From Candidatus Saccharibacteria bacterium UBA1235 (GTDB taxonomy: Bacteria; Patescibacteriota; Saccharimonadia; Saccharimonadales; Saccharimonadaceae), in contig DBWP01000007.1 in the NCBI GenBank assembly GCA_002309075.1, forward strand, positions 14,191 through 43,842: DNA of 29,652 nt. Reading direction: 5' to 3'. The notes beneath the pieces were generated by a model. It searched no databases. It saw nothing but the letters and a program-made list of their open reading frames with translations, and was not told where the DNA came from. A program made the position numbers and the translations under genes. Positions 12,645 to 21,340 of the stretch are shown piece after piece. Numbering within the stretch: the stretch's first letter is position 1; each line of letters starts with the position of its first letter.

Positions 12645-13600
12645 TGGAAGAAAAAGTTCCGCGAAAAAAGAATAAAATAGCTATTCTGTTGTCGATAAAC
12701 GCAGCGGCTATTTTGATTGCCGGAGTTTTAATCGCGAGCGCGATTTGGGGCGGTGGCATGGAATTTAGAATGGTTGGCGAACGCTCAGATATTGTCAGCG
12801 GCTCAACTGAAGAAACGGCGCTTCTAGATTCTGTCACCGATTCGACTGCCGAAGCGATAGAATATAAGCTCGGCAGCGATGATTATATTTCTACTTCTAG
12901 CCATGAATTTGACAGCTCTGCGGTCCCAGCCGGCGAGCTATGGAATGAAGAGGCGATTACCATTTATGCTACGCCAGATATTGATATCTGTGTTGGCGAT
13001 GGGCTAGGCAACCTTGGCTCGATGTATTGGCAAACCTCCAACCCAGGCGTAATCGCTGGTTTTTATGACAATGCTAGATCTTGGCTGGGTTACAATAGCG
13101 ATAATTGTCGGTATCCTGTTATTAAAGGCGCTGGAACCACAACAATTACAGCTGGTACCTATGATGGCAAAAGAAAGGACTCTATCGTCGTTACTGTCGC
13201 TATGCCGTCGGCCGAGCAATGGGAACACGAAGTATTAACTCTAGTCAACAAAGTTCGCATCAAGAACGATCTAGATCCGCTTTCTTGGGGTTATTCTTGT
13301 GAATCTGCCGCCGACACGCGTGCAAAAGAATCAATGAGTTTATATAGCCACACACGCCCAGATGGTTCTAGCTGGTCGACGGCTTGCCCAGTACCAGATT
13401 CTGGTGGTGTCAGTGGTGAAAATTTAGCTATTGGCAACGCTGCCGTCTCCCCAGCAACCGTCGTGGCGCTCTGGATGAGTTCTGAGTCGCACCGTGAGAA
13501 TATCTTAAACCCAGATTACACAAAACTTGCCGTTGGGTTCGTGTTTGACCCTAACACGAATTATAGAACCTACTGGTCCCAGTTCTTCAGTACCTATTAA
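12644..13600 (+). CDS. Membrane-anchored CAP/SCP-domain protein with Ig-like segment
   Basis: 318 aa. A short basic N-tail and one membrane helix (about 12-32) place the rest outside the cell. Residues ~95-185 form an Ig-like/BIG2-type strand region ending TITAGTYDGKRKDSIVVTVAMP. The CAP domain (~188-318) begins WEHEVLTLVNKVRIKNDLDPLSW and contains SLYSHTRPDGSSW with the conserved His, GENLAIG with the conserved Glu, WMSSESHRENILNPDY and a terminal YWSQFFSTY. Bacterial CAP proteins (YkwD type) are secreted and of unclear function. The stop codon overlaps the convergent CapA-like gene by 4 nt. Confidence 0.85.
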   Translation: MEEKVPRKKNKIAILLSINAAAILIAGVLIASAIWGGGMEFRMVGERSDIVSGSTEETALLDSVTDSTAEAIEYKLGSDDYISTSSHEFDSSAVPAGELWNEEAITIYATPDIDICVGDGLGNLGSMYWQTSNPGVIAGFYDNARSWLGYNSDNCRYPVIKGAGTTTITAGTYDGKRKDSIVVTVAMPSAEQWEHEVLTLVNKVRIKNDLDPLSWGYSCESAADTRAKESMSLYSHTRPDGSSWSTACPVPDSGGVSGENLAIGNAAVSPATVVALWMSSESHRENILNPDYTKLAVGFVFDPNTNYRTYWSQFFSTY

Positions 13601-15792
13601 ATCTCTTGTTCGATTAGTTTAGCTAGGTTTCGGATTTCTCCGTAATTCATTCCGCTCGTCATTACGACAATAATTAGATGTCGGTTTTTCTCTGGGAAAA
13701 TAACGATTGCCGCGTCATTATAAATCGTCCAAATCGACCCATTAAAATTCCAGCCGACTTTATTATAGACTAAAACTTTATCCGAAAAACCGCTCGGAAG
13801 CCCCTGTCGCCAGTTATAAGTCGTCGTTGGCTGATTTAAAAACGAGTCTTTCATCGTCGCGACTAAATTCTCGTCCGTAATTTCGGAATGATTATAATAA
13901 ATCTTCATCATTTTCATAATTTCACGCGGCGTCGCCGATAAACTTCCAACATTTAAATTTATGCCAAAGTCGTTCGCGACAACTTGATCTAGCGCATCTC
14001 GTCCAATCATCCCCCATAAAGTCTCCGCGCACGGCGAATGCGATTCCCTAATCGCAAGATCTAGGCATTTTGAAATTGTGTAGCCCGTCGAGCCAGCCTT
14101 CGCGTCTTTATCCCAGGTTCCGTTTTGGACCCTGCGATAGCCTTCATAAACCACAAACAGTTTATATAGAGACGCTGTCGCGAATTTTTCGTCAGCATTA
14201 TAACTTGCGAGAGTCTTATTTTTATCTAAATCATAAAAAATCACCCCCTTCTTCCCGCCGGTCGACCGCGCCCATTCATCAACTGCCCCCTGTAGTCCGC
14301 TCGTTTCGGTCACAACCGGCGTCGGCCGTGCCTTAACTAGGCGATTTAAGAACCACTTCGTCGTTTCCTCGTCCATCAATCTAGTTTGCATCGAATTATC
14401 ATAAACTGTCGGCACAATTTCAGTTTGTAAAATTCGATCCTTATAAATATGATGAATCAAAATCAAGCTTCTTGTTGTCCCTGGCCACCAAATTTGGTCA
14501 AAGAAAAGATTCCCGAGCCCATAATAAATCACGCCATCGCCATAGACCTCGTAAGTTTGCGGCTGGTGCGCGCTTGTTCCAACCACGACGTCCGCGCCAA
14601 GATCGATTAAATGCCTAAAGAAACCAACCTGGTCGCCCGCCGCTGAATTTGCATAATCACAAGCCGGATCTTCATAAGTTGAAGCATAGGCGCTACATTC
14701 GTAGTACTGAATATCAACAATCACCGTATCTCCGCGCTCTTTCGCAGTCTTAATCTCAGCCGCTGCAGTCTCCTCGTAATATTGATTTGCGCCCGGAGTC
14801 GCGTCATAAGTTGCTCCACCTGTCGAAAGATTAAATGCAAGCATCGTTATATGATTGTCTTTTTGATCAATCTCAAGAGGTTTCGCCGCCTCTTCTGCGG
14901 TTTTTCCTCCACCGACTGTAGAAATTCCGTTTTCATTATAAACATCAATCGTCTCGATTGCTGCTTGATCGCCACAATCTTGGTTATGATTCCCTGTTAA
15001 CTCGACAATATCTAACCCAATCGCAGTCAAAGTATTAATAAATCGCTTGTCAGAACAAATATTTTTTGCAGTTGCAAAATCCGTGAACGACGACTCGTTT
15101 GAAGTGTGGGTTAAGTCAAACGAAGACAAATAGTCCTTAATATTTTCTGCAAAATATTCTGCGTTCCCAACTTTTTCTAACTTTGCGTTCATTCCACGCG
15201 ACAAAGCCGTCACGCCAGTCTGTGCCAAAGTTAAAGTTGTATCGATTGTTGGAAATTCTTTATTCACTACGTCCGAAATCAACGGTAAAACATTATTTTT
15301 AAAGTCTTTCGATTCAAATTTTAAAACTCTAAACACCGCGCCAGATTTAAAATCATCTAAATAATATTTGTCATTAAGTTTTAAAAGTTTAACCTTATGA
15401 TTTAAATTCTCAACCTTATAAATTTCAAAATTCAAATTTTCTTGAATTTCTCCCTGGAAAAACTCCTCCGGGCTTTCGATTATGATTTTATTTTCAATAT
15501 TATAAAAATCTGTCACCGGAACATAAATTTCAAACAGAAATTCATTCTCGGAAAGCTCTGGTAGTTCAAAAGAATTTCGTGCAGAAATAATAAGGTCAGA
15601 CGAAAGCTTAATATCGTCCGTGAAAATTGCCGAAAAAGTTGCAATTTCTTCTTCTGATAAAGATTCGTCATAAGTTAGAACCCCAGGAGCCTTAAAAACG
15701 CCAGTTTTTGTAAAAAACTGTACTCCAAAAAACACTGCAAGAAAAACGCTGACAAATCCAACAATCCCAACCCAGATTCTTCGGCGCCTCAT
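13597..15792 (-). CDS. CapA-like metallophosphatase fused to class A beta-lactamase-like serine hydrolase
   Basis: 731 aa from ATG 15792. The TTG at 15810 lies upstream of the -10 box, so it is rejected. A basic N-tail and membrane helix (about 5-27) anchor an outside protein. About 190-450 is CapA/PGA_cap-like, with SNESS, TGNHNQDCG, SAHQPQ and YGLGNLFFDQ. The first metal Asp (usual GDxxxxR) is replaced in TGVTALSRG, so catalysis is doubtful. About 475-731 is Beta-lactamase2: TASLYK (SxxK nucleophile), SHSP in place of SDN, and KVGW as the K-x-G triad. Together they suggest a cell-wall enzyme acting on peptidoglycan or D-Ala bonds. It follows the sortase gene on the same strand and has its own promoter. 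Confidence 0.8.
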   Translation of the reverse strand: MRRRRIWVGIVGFVSVFLAVFFGVQFFTKTGVFKAPGVLTYDESLSEEEIATFSAIFTDDIKLSSDLIISARNSFELPELSENEFLFEIYVPVTDFYNIENKIIIESPEEFFQGEIQENLNFEIYKVENLNHKVKLLKLNDKYYLDDFKSGAVFRVLKFESKDFKNNVLPLISDVVNKEFPTIDTTLTLAQTGVTALSRGMNAKLEKVGNAEYFAENIKDYLSSFDLTHTSNESSFTDFATAKNICSDKRFINTLTAIGLDIVELTGNHNQDCGDQAAIETIDVYNENGISTVGGGKTAEEAAKPLEIDQKDNHITMLAFNLSTGGATYDATPGANQYYEETAAAEIKTAKERGDTVIVDIQYYECSAYASTYEDPACDYANSAAGDQVGFFRHLIDLGADVVVGTSAHQPQTYEVYGDGVIYYGLGNLFFDQIWWPGTTRSLILIHHIYKDRILQTEIVPTVYDNSMQTRLMDEETTKWFLNRLVKARPTPVVTETSGLQGAVDEWARSTGGKKGVIFYDLDKNKTLASYNADEKFATASLYKLFVVYEGYRRVQNGTWDKDAKAGSTGYTISKCLDLAIRESHSPCAETLWGMIGRDALDQVVANDFGINLNVGSLSATPREIMKMMKIYYNHSEITDENLVATMKDSFLNQPTTTYNWRQGLPSGFSDKVLVYNKVGWNFNGSIWTIYNDAAIVIFPEKNRHLIIVVMTSGMNYGEIRNLAKLIEQEI

Positions 15793-15798
15793 ACTTCT

Positions 15799-15826
15799 AT
15801 TATACGCCAAAATAAAATATAAGCAA
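15799..15826 (-). promoter_or_regulatory. Promoter of the CapA/beta-lactamase fusion gene
   Basis: -35 TTGCTT (15826-15821), spacer 16, -10 TATAAT (15804-15799), then AGAAGT and the ATG. Predicted leaderless. Confidence 0.6.
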
Positions 15827-15829
15827 CCG

Positions 15830-16330
15830 TTAAGGCTTTTTTGTTGCAGTTATGATTAAGCGGTGCGTTGCATCGCCGCCCGGCAGACTTTCTCCTGCGC
15901 AAGTCATCACAACTAAAGTCTCAACTTCCGATTCTTCTAAAAGTTCATTCATGCTAATCTCGGCCTTTTTTAATGTCTTTATTTCTTGCACTACGAATGT
16001 AGTGTAATCATAAATGATTTCATCACCGATTTTTACGTTTTTTAGATTTTTAAAAACTGTGCTCGCATGGCCAATCAGGAAAGTTTTATTTTTTGCCCAC
16101 GAAAAACTGCCGACGATTGTGTCTGGCGTCTCGAGCTCGCCATGTTTCAACTTAAGACTTGTCACGTCCGACGTTAGGCTAATTGATGGAACAGAAAGTT
16201 CAGATGAAATTTCGTATTTAGTGGCCTCGACTGGGGCTGGTGAAAGCCCAACGGCGAGCCAAATTAAAAGGAATGAAAAATATAAGAAAAACAAAGTTCC
16301 ACGGATACTAAAGGATTTTCTTAACTCCAA
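15830..16330 (-). CDS. Sortase
   Basis: 166 aa, short but complete. An N-terminal membrane helix (about 10-31) is followed by the sortase barrel with all three catalytic residues: H88 in LIGHAS, C144 in VVMTCAGE and R157 in THRLIITA. Sortases cut a C-terminal sorting signal and join proteins to the cell wall or to pilins. The start is TTG 16330, supported by AAGGAGGTGAG just before it and a TGC-TATAAT box at 16349-16357. No LPxTG-type substrate is seen in the window; the FISUMP proteins lack one. Upstream of and probably partly co-transcribed with the CapA-like gene. Confidence 0.88.
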   Translation of the reverse strand: MELRKSFSIRGTLFFLYFSFLLIWLAVGLSPAPVEATKYEISSELSVPSISLTSDVTSLKLKHGELETPDTIVGSFSWAKNKTFLIGHASTVFKNLKNVKIGDEIIYDYTTFVVQEIKTLKKAEISMNELLEESEVETLVVMTCAGESLPGGDATHRLIITATKKP

Positions 16331-16348
16331 CTCACCTCCTTTTATTCC

Positions 16349-16384
16349 ATTATAGCATAACCTTTTCGATTTTTATGTTATAAT
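16349..16384. promoter_or_regulatory. Divergent promoter pair: sortase (-) and GHKL-like gene (+)
   Basis: Minus strand: TGC-TATAAT at 16357-16349, 18 nt before the sortase TTG and with a strong SD between. Plus strand: TGT-TATAAT at 16376-16384, 8 nt before ATG 16393 and with no SD. The two -10 boxes are about 25 bp apart; neither has a good -35. Confidence 0.6.
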
Positions 16385-16392
16385 TTTTCTAA

Positions 16393-16719
16393 ATGAAACA
16401 AAATGTAATCAATGAAATTTATTTAAAATATTTGCCGGCGGTTAAAAAACTTGGCGGCGCGTTTGATATTGATTTTCCTGACACGACGTTAATTTTAAAT
16501 GAAGAAGCACGTACGAAAAAATCGCTCGAAATCGCGATCAAAAATGCGATTAAAAGAAATCATGGCGATAAAATTACAATTACGGTGCGGCCTGGAAAAA
16601 TTACAGTTTCAGATCAGGGTGAGATTTTGAGTAAAAAAGAATGCGAACTTTTGTCTTCTGAATTCGTGAAAGTTAAATCTCGAATTGGATTTGGCACTAC
16701 TGTCACAATCCTGGACTAA
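16393..16719 (+). CDS. Minimal GHKL/HATPase_c-like protein
   Basis: 108 aa. No known small family recognised, but the order of motifs follows the histidine-kinase ATPase domain. SLEIAIKNAIKRNHGDKITITV (44-65) resembles the N box. ITVSDQGEI (70-78) resembles the G1 box (DxGxG, last Gly lost). RIGFGTTVTIL (97-107) resembles the closing G2-type motif. No phosphoacceptor, sensor or membrane part is present, so it could bind ATP as an anti-sigma-like factor, or be a worn-down remnant. The predicted mRNA is leaderless. The 3' end overlaps the convergent metallopeptidase gene by 17 nt. Confidence 0.5.
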   Translation: MKQNVINEIYLKYLPAVKKLGGAFDIDFPDTTLILNEEARTKKSLEIAIKNAIKRNHGDKITITVRPGKITVSDQGEILSKKECELLSSEFVKVKSRIGFGTTVTILD

Positions 16720-17248
16720 ACATTTTTAACTTTTTTTCATGGTTTTTATAATTTTTGTCGTGCGAAGCAACTTCTGCCCAGAAATCTTTAGAATGGTCCA
16801 TGTGATTTAGGTGTGCAAGTTCATGCAAAATTACATAATCGCGCAAAACTTCCGGCACTTTCATAAGACCGATATTAAGCGAAATTGTCTTATTGCTCGA
16901 ACAACTTCCCCAGCGCGTGTTAGCGTGCGTCAGGCGGCACTTTTCATAAGAGTAGCCATATAATTTTGCATAATATTCCAAACGATATGGTAGATATTCT
17001 CGCGCTTTTTTCGCCAGAATTTTTTTCTGATAATCGCGCGCACGTTGCTCATTAGGATTTTTAATAGGCAATTTTTCTCTAATGATCTCACGATTGCTAT
17101 TTAGAAATCTTTTTGCCAGAAATTCTGACGTATAAGTTGGAACGCTCATCGCTAGCCTTCCGGAAGTAGAAACACTAAACCTTATTCCACGCGAAAGTGG
17201 ACTTTTTCGGACGATGACTTCACCGAATTCTTTATCTTTTATAATCAT
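16703..17248 (-). CDS. YgjP-like zinc metallopeptidase (M48-related, DUF45)
   Basis: 181 aa. The hallmark block is TRWGSCSSNKTISLN (111-125), then HELAHLNHMDHSKDFW with zinc ligands H142 and H146, catalytic E143 and third-ligand candidate H152. YgjP/DUF45 proteins resemble SprT/WSS1-type metallopeptidases; the physiological substrate is unclear. Cytosolic. The stop is TGA (16705-16703), direct evidence that TGA still ends translation here. Its ATG overlaps the stop of the kinase gene as TAATG. Confidence 0.88.
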   Translation of the reverse strand: MIIKDKEFGEVIVRKSPLSRGIRFSVSTSGRLAMSVPTYTSEFLAKRFLNSNREIIREKLPIKNPNEQRARDYQKKILAKKAREYLPYRLEYYAKLYGYSYEKCRLTHANTRWGSCSSNKTISLNIGLMKVPEVLRDYVILHELAHLNHMDHSKDFWAEVASHDKNYKNHEKKLKMFSPGL

Positions 17249-17748
17249 TATTTCTGTGGTTCGTTGTCAGCAAGGCCAGCTAAGACGTGGCGAGTTTGCG
17301 TGTCGAAAGTATGTTTACCGGAAAGAATGATTGGATGTTCAATTTCGGACGGAGCTTCCAAAGCTTCAACTGCGGAATCATAAATCTCGCGGGCTTTAGA
17401 AACGGACTTATAACGCGCTTTCATCCTTAAACGAATTGTTGCGACGTCGGTTTGTACCCAAATCAAAGCTGGGTCGTATCCTGCCGACCTTAGGATATTT
17501 CGGACTTCTGCTCGCTCTTTTTCAGTCCCGAGACCGCCTTCAATAATAAGGGTTTTCCCAGTACGAGCTAGAAGCTCAATGATAAGGAGAGTCACCTTAC
17601 GCGTTAGGCGATAGTCCTCACGTATTTCGTCGAAATTGAAATACACTAAGTCAAACTTTTTTGCAAATTTTTCGCTGAATGTAGTTTTGCCACTACAAGG
17701 CGCACCGAAAACTAGTAACGCACGCTGTTTAGATTTCTTACCTTCCAT
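17248..17748 (-). CDS. AAA_33-type P-loop kinase
   Basis: 166 aa. Walker A is GAPCSGKTT at 15-23, then NFDEIRED (a DE pair typical of small-molecule kinases), a hydrophobic strand LIIEGG and the lid segment RLRMKARYKSVSKAREIYD. This pattern is seen in AAA_33/zeta-toxin-like and nucleotide or sugar kinases; the substrate is unknown. It is translated together with the metallopeptidase. The promoter has -35 TTGCAA, spacer 18, TGA-TACAAT, and then 9 nt to the ATG. Confidence 0.75.
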   Translation of the reverse strand: MEGKKSKQRALLVFGAPCSGKTTFSEKFAKKFDLVYFNFDEIREDYRLTRKVTLLIIELLARTGKTLIIEGGLGTEKERAEVRNILRSAGYDPALIWVQTDVATIRLRMKARYKSVSKAREIYDSAVEALEAPSEIEHPIILSGKHTFDTQTRHVLAGLADNEPQK

Positions 17749-17757
17749 AATATTTTC

Positions 17758-17806
17758 ATTGTATCACAAAAACCTCAATCTTTGCAACTTTTTTTCGTGA
17801 TATAAT
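17758..17806. promoter_or_regulatory. Divergent promoters: kinase operon (-) and deacetylase (+)
   Basis: Minus: -35 TTGCAA (17787-17782), -10 TACAAT (17763-17758). Plus: TGA-TATAAT (17798-17806), 7 nt before ATG 17814. The palindromic TTGCAA of the minus promoter lies in the spacer of the plus one, so the polymerases would compete for one site. Confidence 0.6.
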
Positions 17807-17813
17807 TAAGTAA

Positions 17814-18794
17814 ATGCCTAGGAAGAAATTTTTTGGAATTTTGGCGAGTAGTTTGAGTATTATAATATTATTTATGATTTTTCTTTGTGGCATCATAACC
17901 TTAGATCTTTCTCCCGCTCCAACTATGGAATTTGATACGATTGCGCCAGAAATCACCTTAAATGGTGAAAATCCGTTAATTATAAAGGAAGGCGACGATT
18001 TTAATGATCCAGGCGCTAAGGCAACAGACAATAATGAAGAAATTGAAGTCACTACTAGCGGCAAGGTTAATGCGTCGGATCCAGGAAATTATCTTATTTC
18101 ATATACCGCGACCGATGCTACTGGAAATGTCGCGACTAAGTCTCGCGTTGTAACTGTAATACCGAGAAATCACGGCACGATTTATTTAACTTTTGATGAT
18201 GGTCCCGGCATTTATACCGCTACCCTGCTCGATATTCTAAACAAATATAATGTTAAGGCGACTTTCTTTGTTACGGGAGCTGGCGACGACAACCTTCTCA
18301 GGCGTGAATATAACGAAGGCCATGCAATCGGACTGCACACTTTTTCGCATAATTATTCTTATATATATACTAGTATTGATAACTTTTTCGAAGACCTCTA
18401 TAAGATTCAAAATCGTGTAAAAAATGTCACAGGTTACACTTCTTATCTCATGCGTTTTCCTGGCGGCAGTTCGAATACTATCAGTAGCCGTTATGACGGC
18501 GGTCAACATATCATGTCAAAGCTCGTAGAAGAAGTTAAAAAGCGCGGATTTATCTATTTCGACTGGAACGTCACGTCTGGCGACGCTGGCGGCACCACTA
18601 GTTCAACTGGTGTTTATCAAAACGTCATAAATAGAGTCATTAAAGACGGCAATTCTGTAGTTTTGCAACATGATATCAAGAAATTTTCAGTCGCAGCAGT
18701 TGAGCGCATTATTAAGTGGGGATTAGAAAATGGCTACACCTTCAAAAAACTAGATAACACATCTTTTACTGCACACCACGGTGTCAATAATTAA
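17814..18794 (+). CDS. Polysaccharide deacetylase (NodB domain) with Ig-like domain
   Basis: 326 aa. An N-terminal membrane anchor (about 7-30) comes first. A DUF5011/HYR-like Ig domain (43-115) reads APEITLNGENPLIIKEGD...YTATDATGN. The NodB domain (~120-310) has every catalytic motif: TFDDGP (D128, D129), HTFSH (H175, H179), RFPGGSS (R214), DWNVTSGD (D250) and LQHD (H286). Family members remove acetyl groups from peptidoglycan or chitin-type sugars using a metal. Being anchored outside, it most likely modifies the wall and protects against lysozyme. The stop overlaps the convergent GH57 stop by 4 nt. Confidence 0.92.
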   Translation: MPRKKFFGILASSLSIIILFMIFLCGIITLDLSPAPTMEFDTIAPEITLNGENPLIIKEGDDFNDPGAKATDNNEEIEVTTSGKVNASDPGNYLISYTATDATGNVATKSRVVTVIPRNHGTIYLTFDDGPGIYTATLLDILNKYNVKATFFVTGAGDDNLLRREYNEGHAIGLHTFSHNYSYIYTSIDNFFEDLYKIQNRVKNVTGYTSYLMRFPGGSSNTISSRYDGGQHIMSKLVEEVKKRGFIYFDWNVTSGDAGGTTSSTGVYQNVINRVIKDGNSVVLQHDIKKFSVAAVERIIKWGLENGYTFKKLDNTSFTAHHGVNN

Positions 18795-19987
18795 ACTTCA
18801 CTAAGCCGATATTCTAAGTCTCGAATTATATTCATGAAGTACAAAAATGCTTCATAAGGCGAAGAGTAAGCTGAGAAATAAGCGTGAACATCGCCGTCGT
18901 TCCAATATTTAGTGCACATCGCATAAGGGTGATCAGAAGTCGTTAGGAGACGCCAATCGTTAATTAGTCGTCTATCTCCGGTATCTAAAATTTGTCCGCG
19001 CAAAGCATAAATTTGCTCTTCGGCGCTCTTTTGCATAGAATTTGAAAGCCAAGCCGAAAGATCACGTTCAGAATCAGCCCAAGTTACGGTTTCCGGCATA
19101 GATATTTCGCCTACTGGCCGGCCAATTTCACAAGCTTCTGAGACCGTTACAAAGGAATTATCATATTCGCTAAGCCACGCTTTCACAAAATCTGTAAAGA
19201 ATTTAAAAATACCAGTATCTTTCCATTGATGCTCGCCAAAAGTTTCAAAATCCATAAATAGATTAATTAAATTGCCGTCCTTAGCTTCATCATTAATGAA
19301 TTTCATATATTTTGGAACCGTAAGCGGCCAATCTTTCCATTTTTTATCGCTAAATCTAAAAGCAATATCATCTGAAAGGCGATAATTTTTTAAAAGAAGC
19401 TTTAAATCACCGCAATTAACTGGCTGATAAAGATGATTTGGACTTTGGTTATCCAGGACTTTATCCCAACCTTCCGCGAGTATCCCTTTATAACCTTTCT
19501 CATCCGCCCATTCAGCGAGCGAATCGTTATATGCGAGTTCTGTGTTGCGAAAAACTTGCGGCCGAACATTAAAAAGCTTTTCAATTAACTCTTCATGTAA
19601 TCTAACTTGATCATTAAACTCGTCTATATTATAGAAAAATGCAAGCGAATGATAATATGTTTCGCCAACAATTTCGGCCTGACCCATTTCCACCATTTCG
19701 CGGATCATGTCGATTAACTTCGGTTCCCATTTTTTCGCTTGTTCGAGCCATGTGCCGGTAATAGAAAGTGACAATTTAAAGTTTGGATACTTTTCCATAG
19801 TTTCGAGCAGAAGCTCTAGCATCGGATAGTAAGACTTCTTAGCAATTCTCTTAAAAATTCGCTCGTTATTTTGGCGACCGTGATAACTATCATTAAAATA
19901 ATTCGAATCATTCCCGACATTAAAAACCGAATATTCGCGATAACGAACTGGCTGATGAATATGAAGATAAAAACAGATTGTCCGCAC
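18791..19987 (-). CDS. GH57 family glycoside hydrolase (alpha-amylase/glucanotransferase type)
   Basis: 398 aa. The GH57 motif HIHQP is at 9-13. FRNTEL (E150) is the probable nucleophile and MDFETFGEHQW (D246) the probable acid/base; WADSERDLSAW near 320 is a further family block. GH57 enzymes cut or transfer alpha-1,4 or alpha-1,6 glucans. There is no signal peptide, so it acts inside the cell. It starts at GTG 19987, directly after the GT4 stop codon, so it is translationally coupled. With the GT4 enzyme it suggests storage-glucan turnover. Confidence 0.9.
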   Translation of the reverse strand: MRTICFYLHIHQPVRYREYSVFNVGNDSNYFNDSYHGRQNNERIFKRIAKKSYYPMLELLLETMEKYPNFKLSLSITGTWLEQAKKWEPKLIDMIREMVEMGQAEIVGETYYHSLAFFYNIDEFNDQVRLHEELIEKLFNVRPQVFRNTELAYNDSLAEWADEKGYKGILAEGWDKVLDNQSPNHLYQPVNCGDLKLLLKNYRLSDDIAFRFSDKKWKDWPLTVPKYMKFINDEAKDGNLINLFMDFETFGEHQWKDTGIFKFFTDFVKAWLSEYDNSFVTVSEACEIGRPVGEISMPETVTWADSERDLSAWLSNSMQKSAEEQIYALRGQILDTGDRRLINDWRLLTTSDHPYAMCTKYWNDGDVHAYFSAYSSPYEAFLYFMNIIRDLEYRLSEV

Positions 19988-21208
19988 TTAAATCCCCTTA
20001 TGTTTAACAGTTTTATTATATACCTTCAAACATTTTTCCGCAACTTGATCCCAAGAAATTCTATGGTATTCGTTTTTAATATTTTCTTGGAGTTCATTTT
20101 TTAAAATTTTATTTTCGGCAACCGCAAGTATCTCGTTTGCGAGTTTTTCTTCATCCCAAAAATCATATTTTAAAGCCGACTGGATTATTTCTGAGACTCC
20201 GGATTGGTTAGTTAAGATTAGAGCATCTCCATGATGCGCAGCTTCGAGTGCCGTCAGTCCAAAAGGCTCTGAAACGGAACTCATCACAAAAACATCCGAT
20301 AAGGAATAAACATCACGAAGTTTTTTACCACGAATAAACCACGTAAAAATAACATTTTTAATAATTCCAAGATCAGCTGCGAGTTTAATTAACTTATTTC
20401 TCTCCTCGCCATCACCAGCAAAAACAAACATTATTTTATCGTTTTTTGAAAGAACTTTTTTGGCTGCATGCATTAAATTTTTCAATCCTTTTTGGACTGT
20501 AAACCGACCAACAGTGGAAACGATTGTGTAGCCTTCATCTTTTAATTTCAGAAGATATTTGTGTGTCTGTTCAGTAAAATGATATTTTGAATTTTCATAG
20601 CTTTCATCTAAAGAATTATAAACAACTTCAATCTTTCTTAAAGGGATATGATATTTTTCATGAATAATTCGTTTTGTCGTTTCCGAAACTGCAATAATTT
20701 TATCGGCCATCATTAAACCCTCGTATTCAATCTCATGAATTAAAGGATTTCCGGCATGCATCCCGGCGCGATCATATTCCGTCGCATGAATGTGCGCGAT
20801 TAAAGGAATATTATAGCGCTTTTTAGCTTCCATACCGGCCTCAAAAGTTAGCCAATCATGTGCGTGAATAACCTCTGGCTTAAACTCCTCGACACATTCA
20901 TCAACGAACTTACAATATCCTTTTTGGACATCGCGAATTGAAATCATATCATTTTTATCTGTTGGAATAACTTTTTCATTAAGACTCATCGACTCGTAAG
21001 CGCCATTCCCATAACGATAAATCGGATCAAGATGCGTGGCTGGAAGAACTTGCATAAAATCGGTATTTTTATGTTTAGCCTCATATGGCAAAACAAATTC
21101 AATCTCAGCTCCTTCGCGTGAAAGCGCCCGCGCCATATTTAGACAAGCTACACCAAGACCGCCACTATTGTGCGGAGGAAGTTCCCATCCAAGCATTAGT
21201 ATTTTCAT
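19988..21208 (-). CDS. GT4-type glycosyltransferase (glycogen-synthase-like)
   Basis: 406 aa, GT-B fold. The N-terminal lobe has WELPPHNSGGLGVACLNMARAL (the GGLG donor loop) and VIHAHDWLTFEAG. The C-terminal lobe has STVGRFTVQKGLKNLM, FVFAGDGEERN and SVSEPFGLTALEAAHHG, the E-x7-E region holding the nucleotide sugar. Close to GT4/GT5 enzymes that build alpha-glucans from ADP- or UDP-glucose. The pairing with GH57 supports glucan metabolism, though another sugar polymer is possible. TGT-TAAAAT (21216-21224) ends 7 nt before ATG 21208, predicting a leaderless mRNA. Confidence 0.88.
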   Translation of the reverse strand: MKILMLGWELPPHNSGGLGVACLNMARALSREGAEIEFVLPYEAKHKNTDFMQVLPATHLDPIYRYGNGAYESMSLNEKVIPTDKNDMISIRDVQKGYCKFVDECVEEFKPEVIHAHDWLTFEAGMEAKKRYNIPLIAHIHATEYDRAGMHAGNPLIHEIEYEGLMMADKIIAVSETTKRIIHEKYHIPLRKIEVVYNSLDESYENSKYHFTEQTHKYLLKLKDEGYTIVSTVGRFTVQKGLKNLMHAAKKVLSKNDKIMFVFAGDGEERNKLIKLAADLGIIKNVIFTWFIRGKKLRDVYSLSDVFVMSSVSEPFGLTALEAAHHGDALILTNQSGVSEIIQSALKYDFWDEEKLANEILAVAENKILKNELQENIKNEYHRISWDQVAEKCLKVYNKTVKHKGI

Positions 21209-21255
21209 CTATTTTATTTTAACACATTTTGTGATAAAATAGTAGCAGAACTTCA

Positions 21256-21330
21256 AGGGGAGTAGTACAACGGTTAGTATCGTGGTCTCCAAAACCATTG
21301 ATGTGGGTTCGATTCCTGCCTCCCCTGCCA
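21256..21330 (+). tRNA. tRNA-Trp (anticodon CCA)
   Basis: 75 nt with encoded CCA. Acceptor AGGGGAG/CTCCCCT, anticodon stem GTGGT/ACCAT with loop CTCCAAA, T-loop TTCGATT, discriminator G. A TGA-TAAAAT box at 21232-21240 is the likely promoter, shared region with the divergent GT4 gene. Confidence 0.96.
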
Positions 21331-21340
21331 GAAGCATAAA

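Noticed and set aside
15793..15810. Start of the CapA fusion at TTG 15810
   Set aside because: The codons before 15792 are the -10 box and its surroundings (TATAAT read as Tyr-Asn); ATG 15792 starts a proper basic N-tail and membrane helix.
16703..16705. TGA recoding as glycine (as in Gracilibacteria/Absconditabacteria)
   Set aside because: TGA ends the YgjP-like gene at the expected length and no conserved domain in the window is interrupted by TGA.
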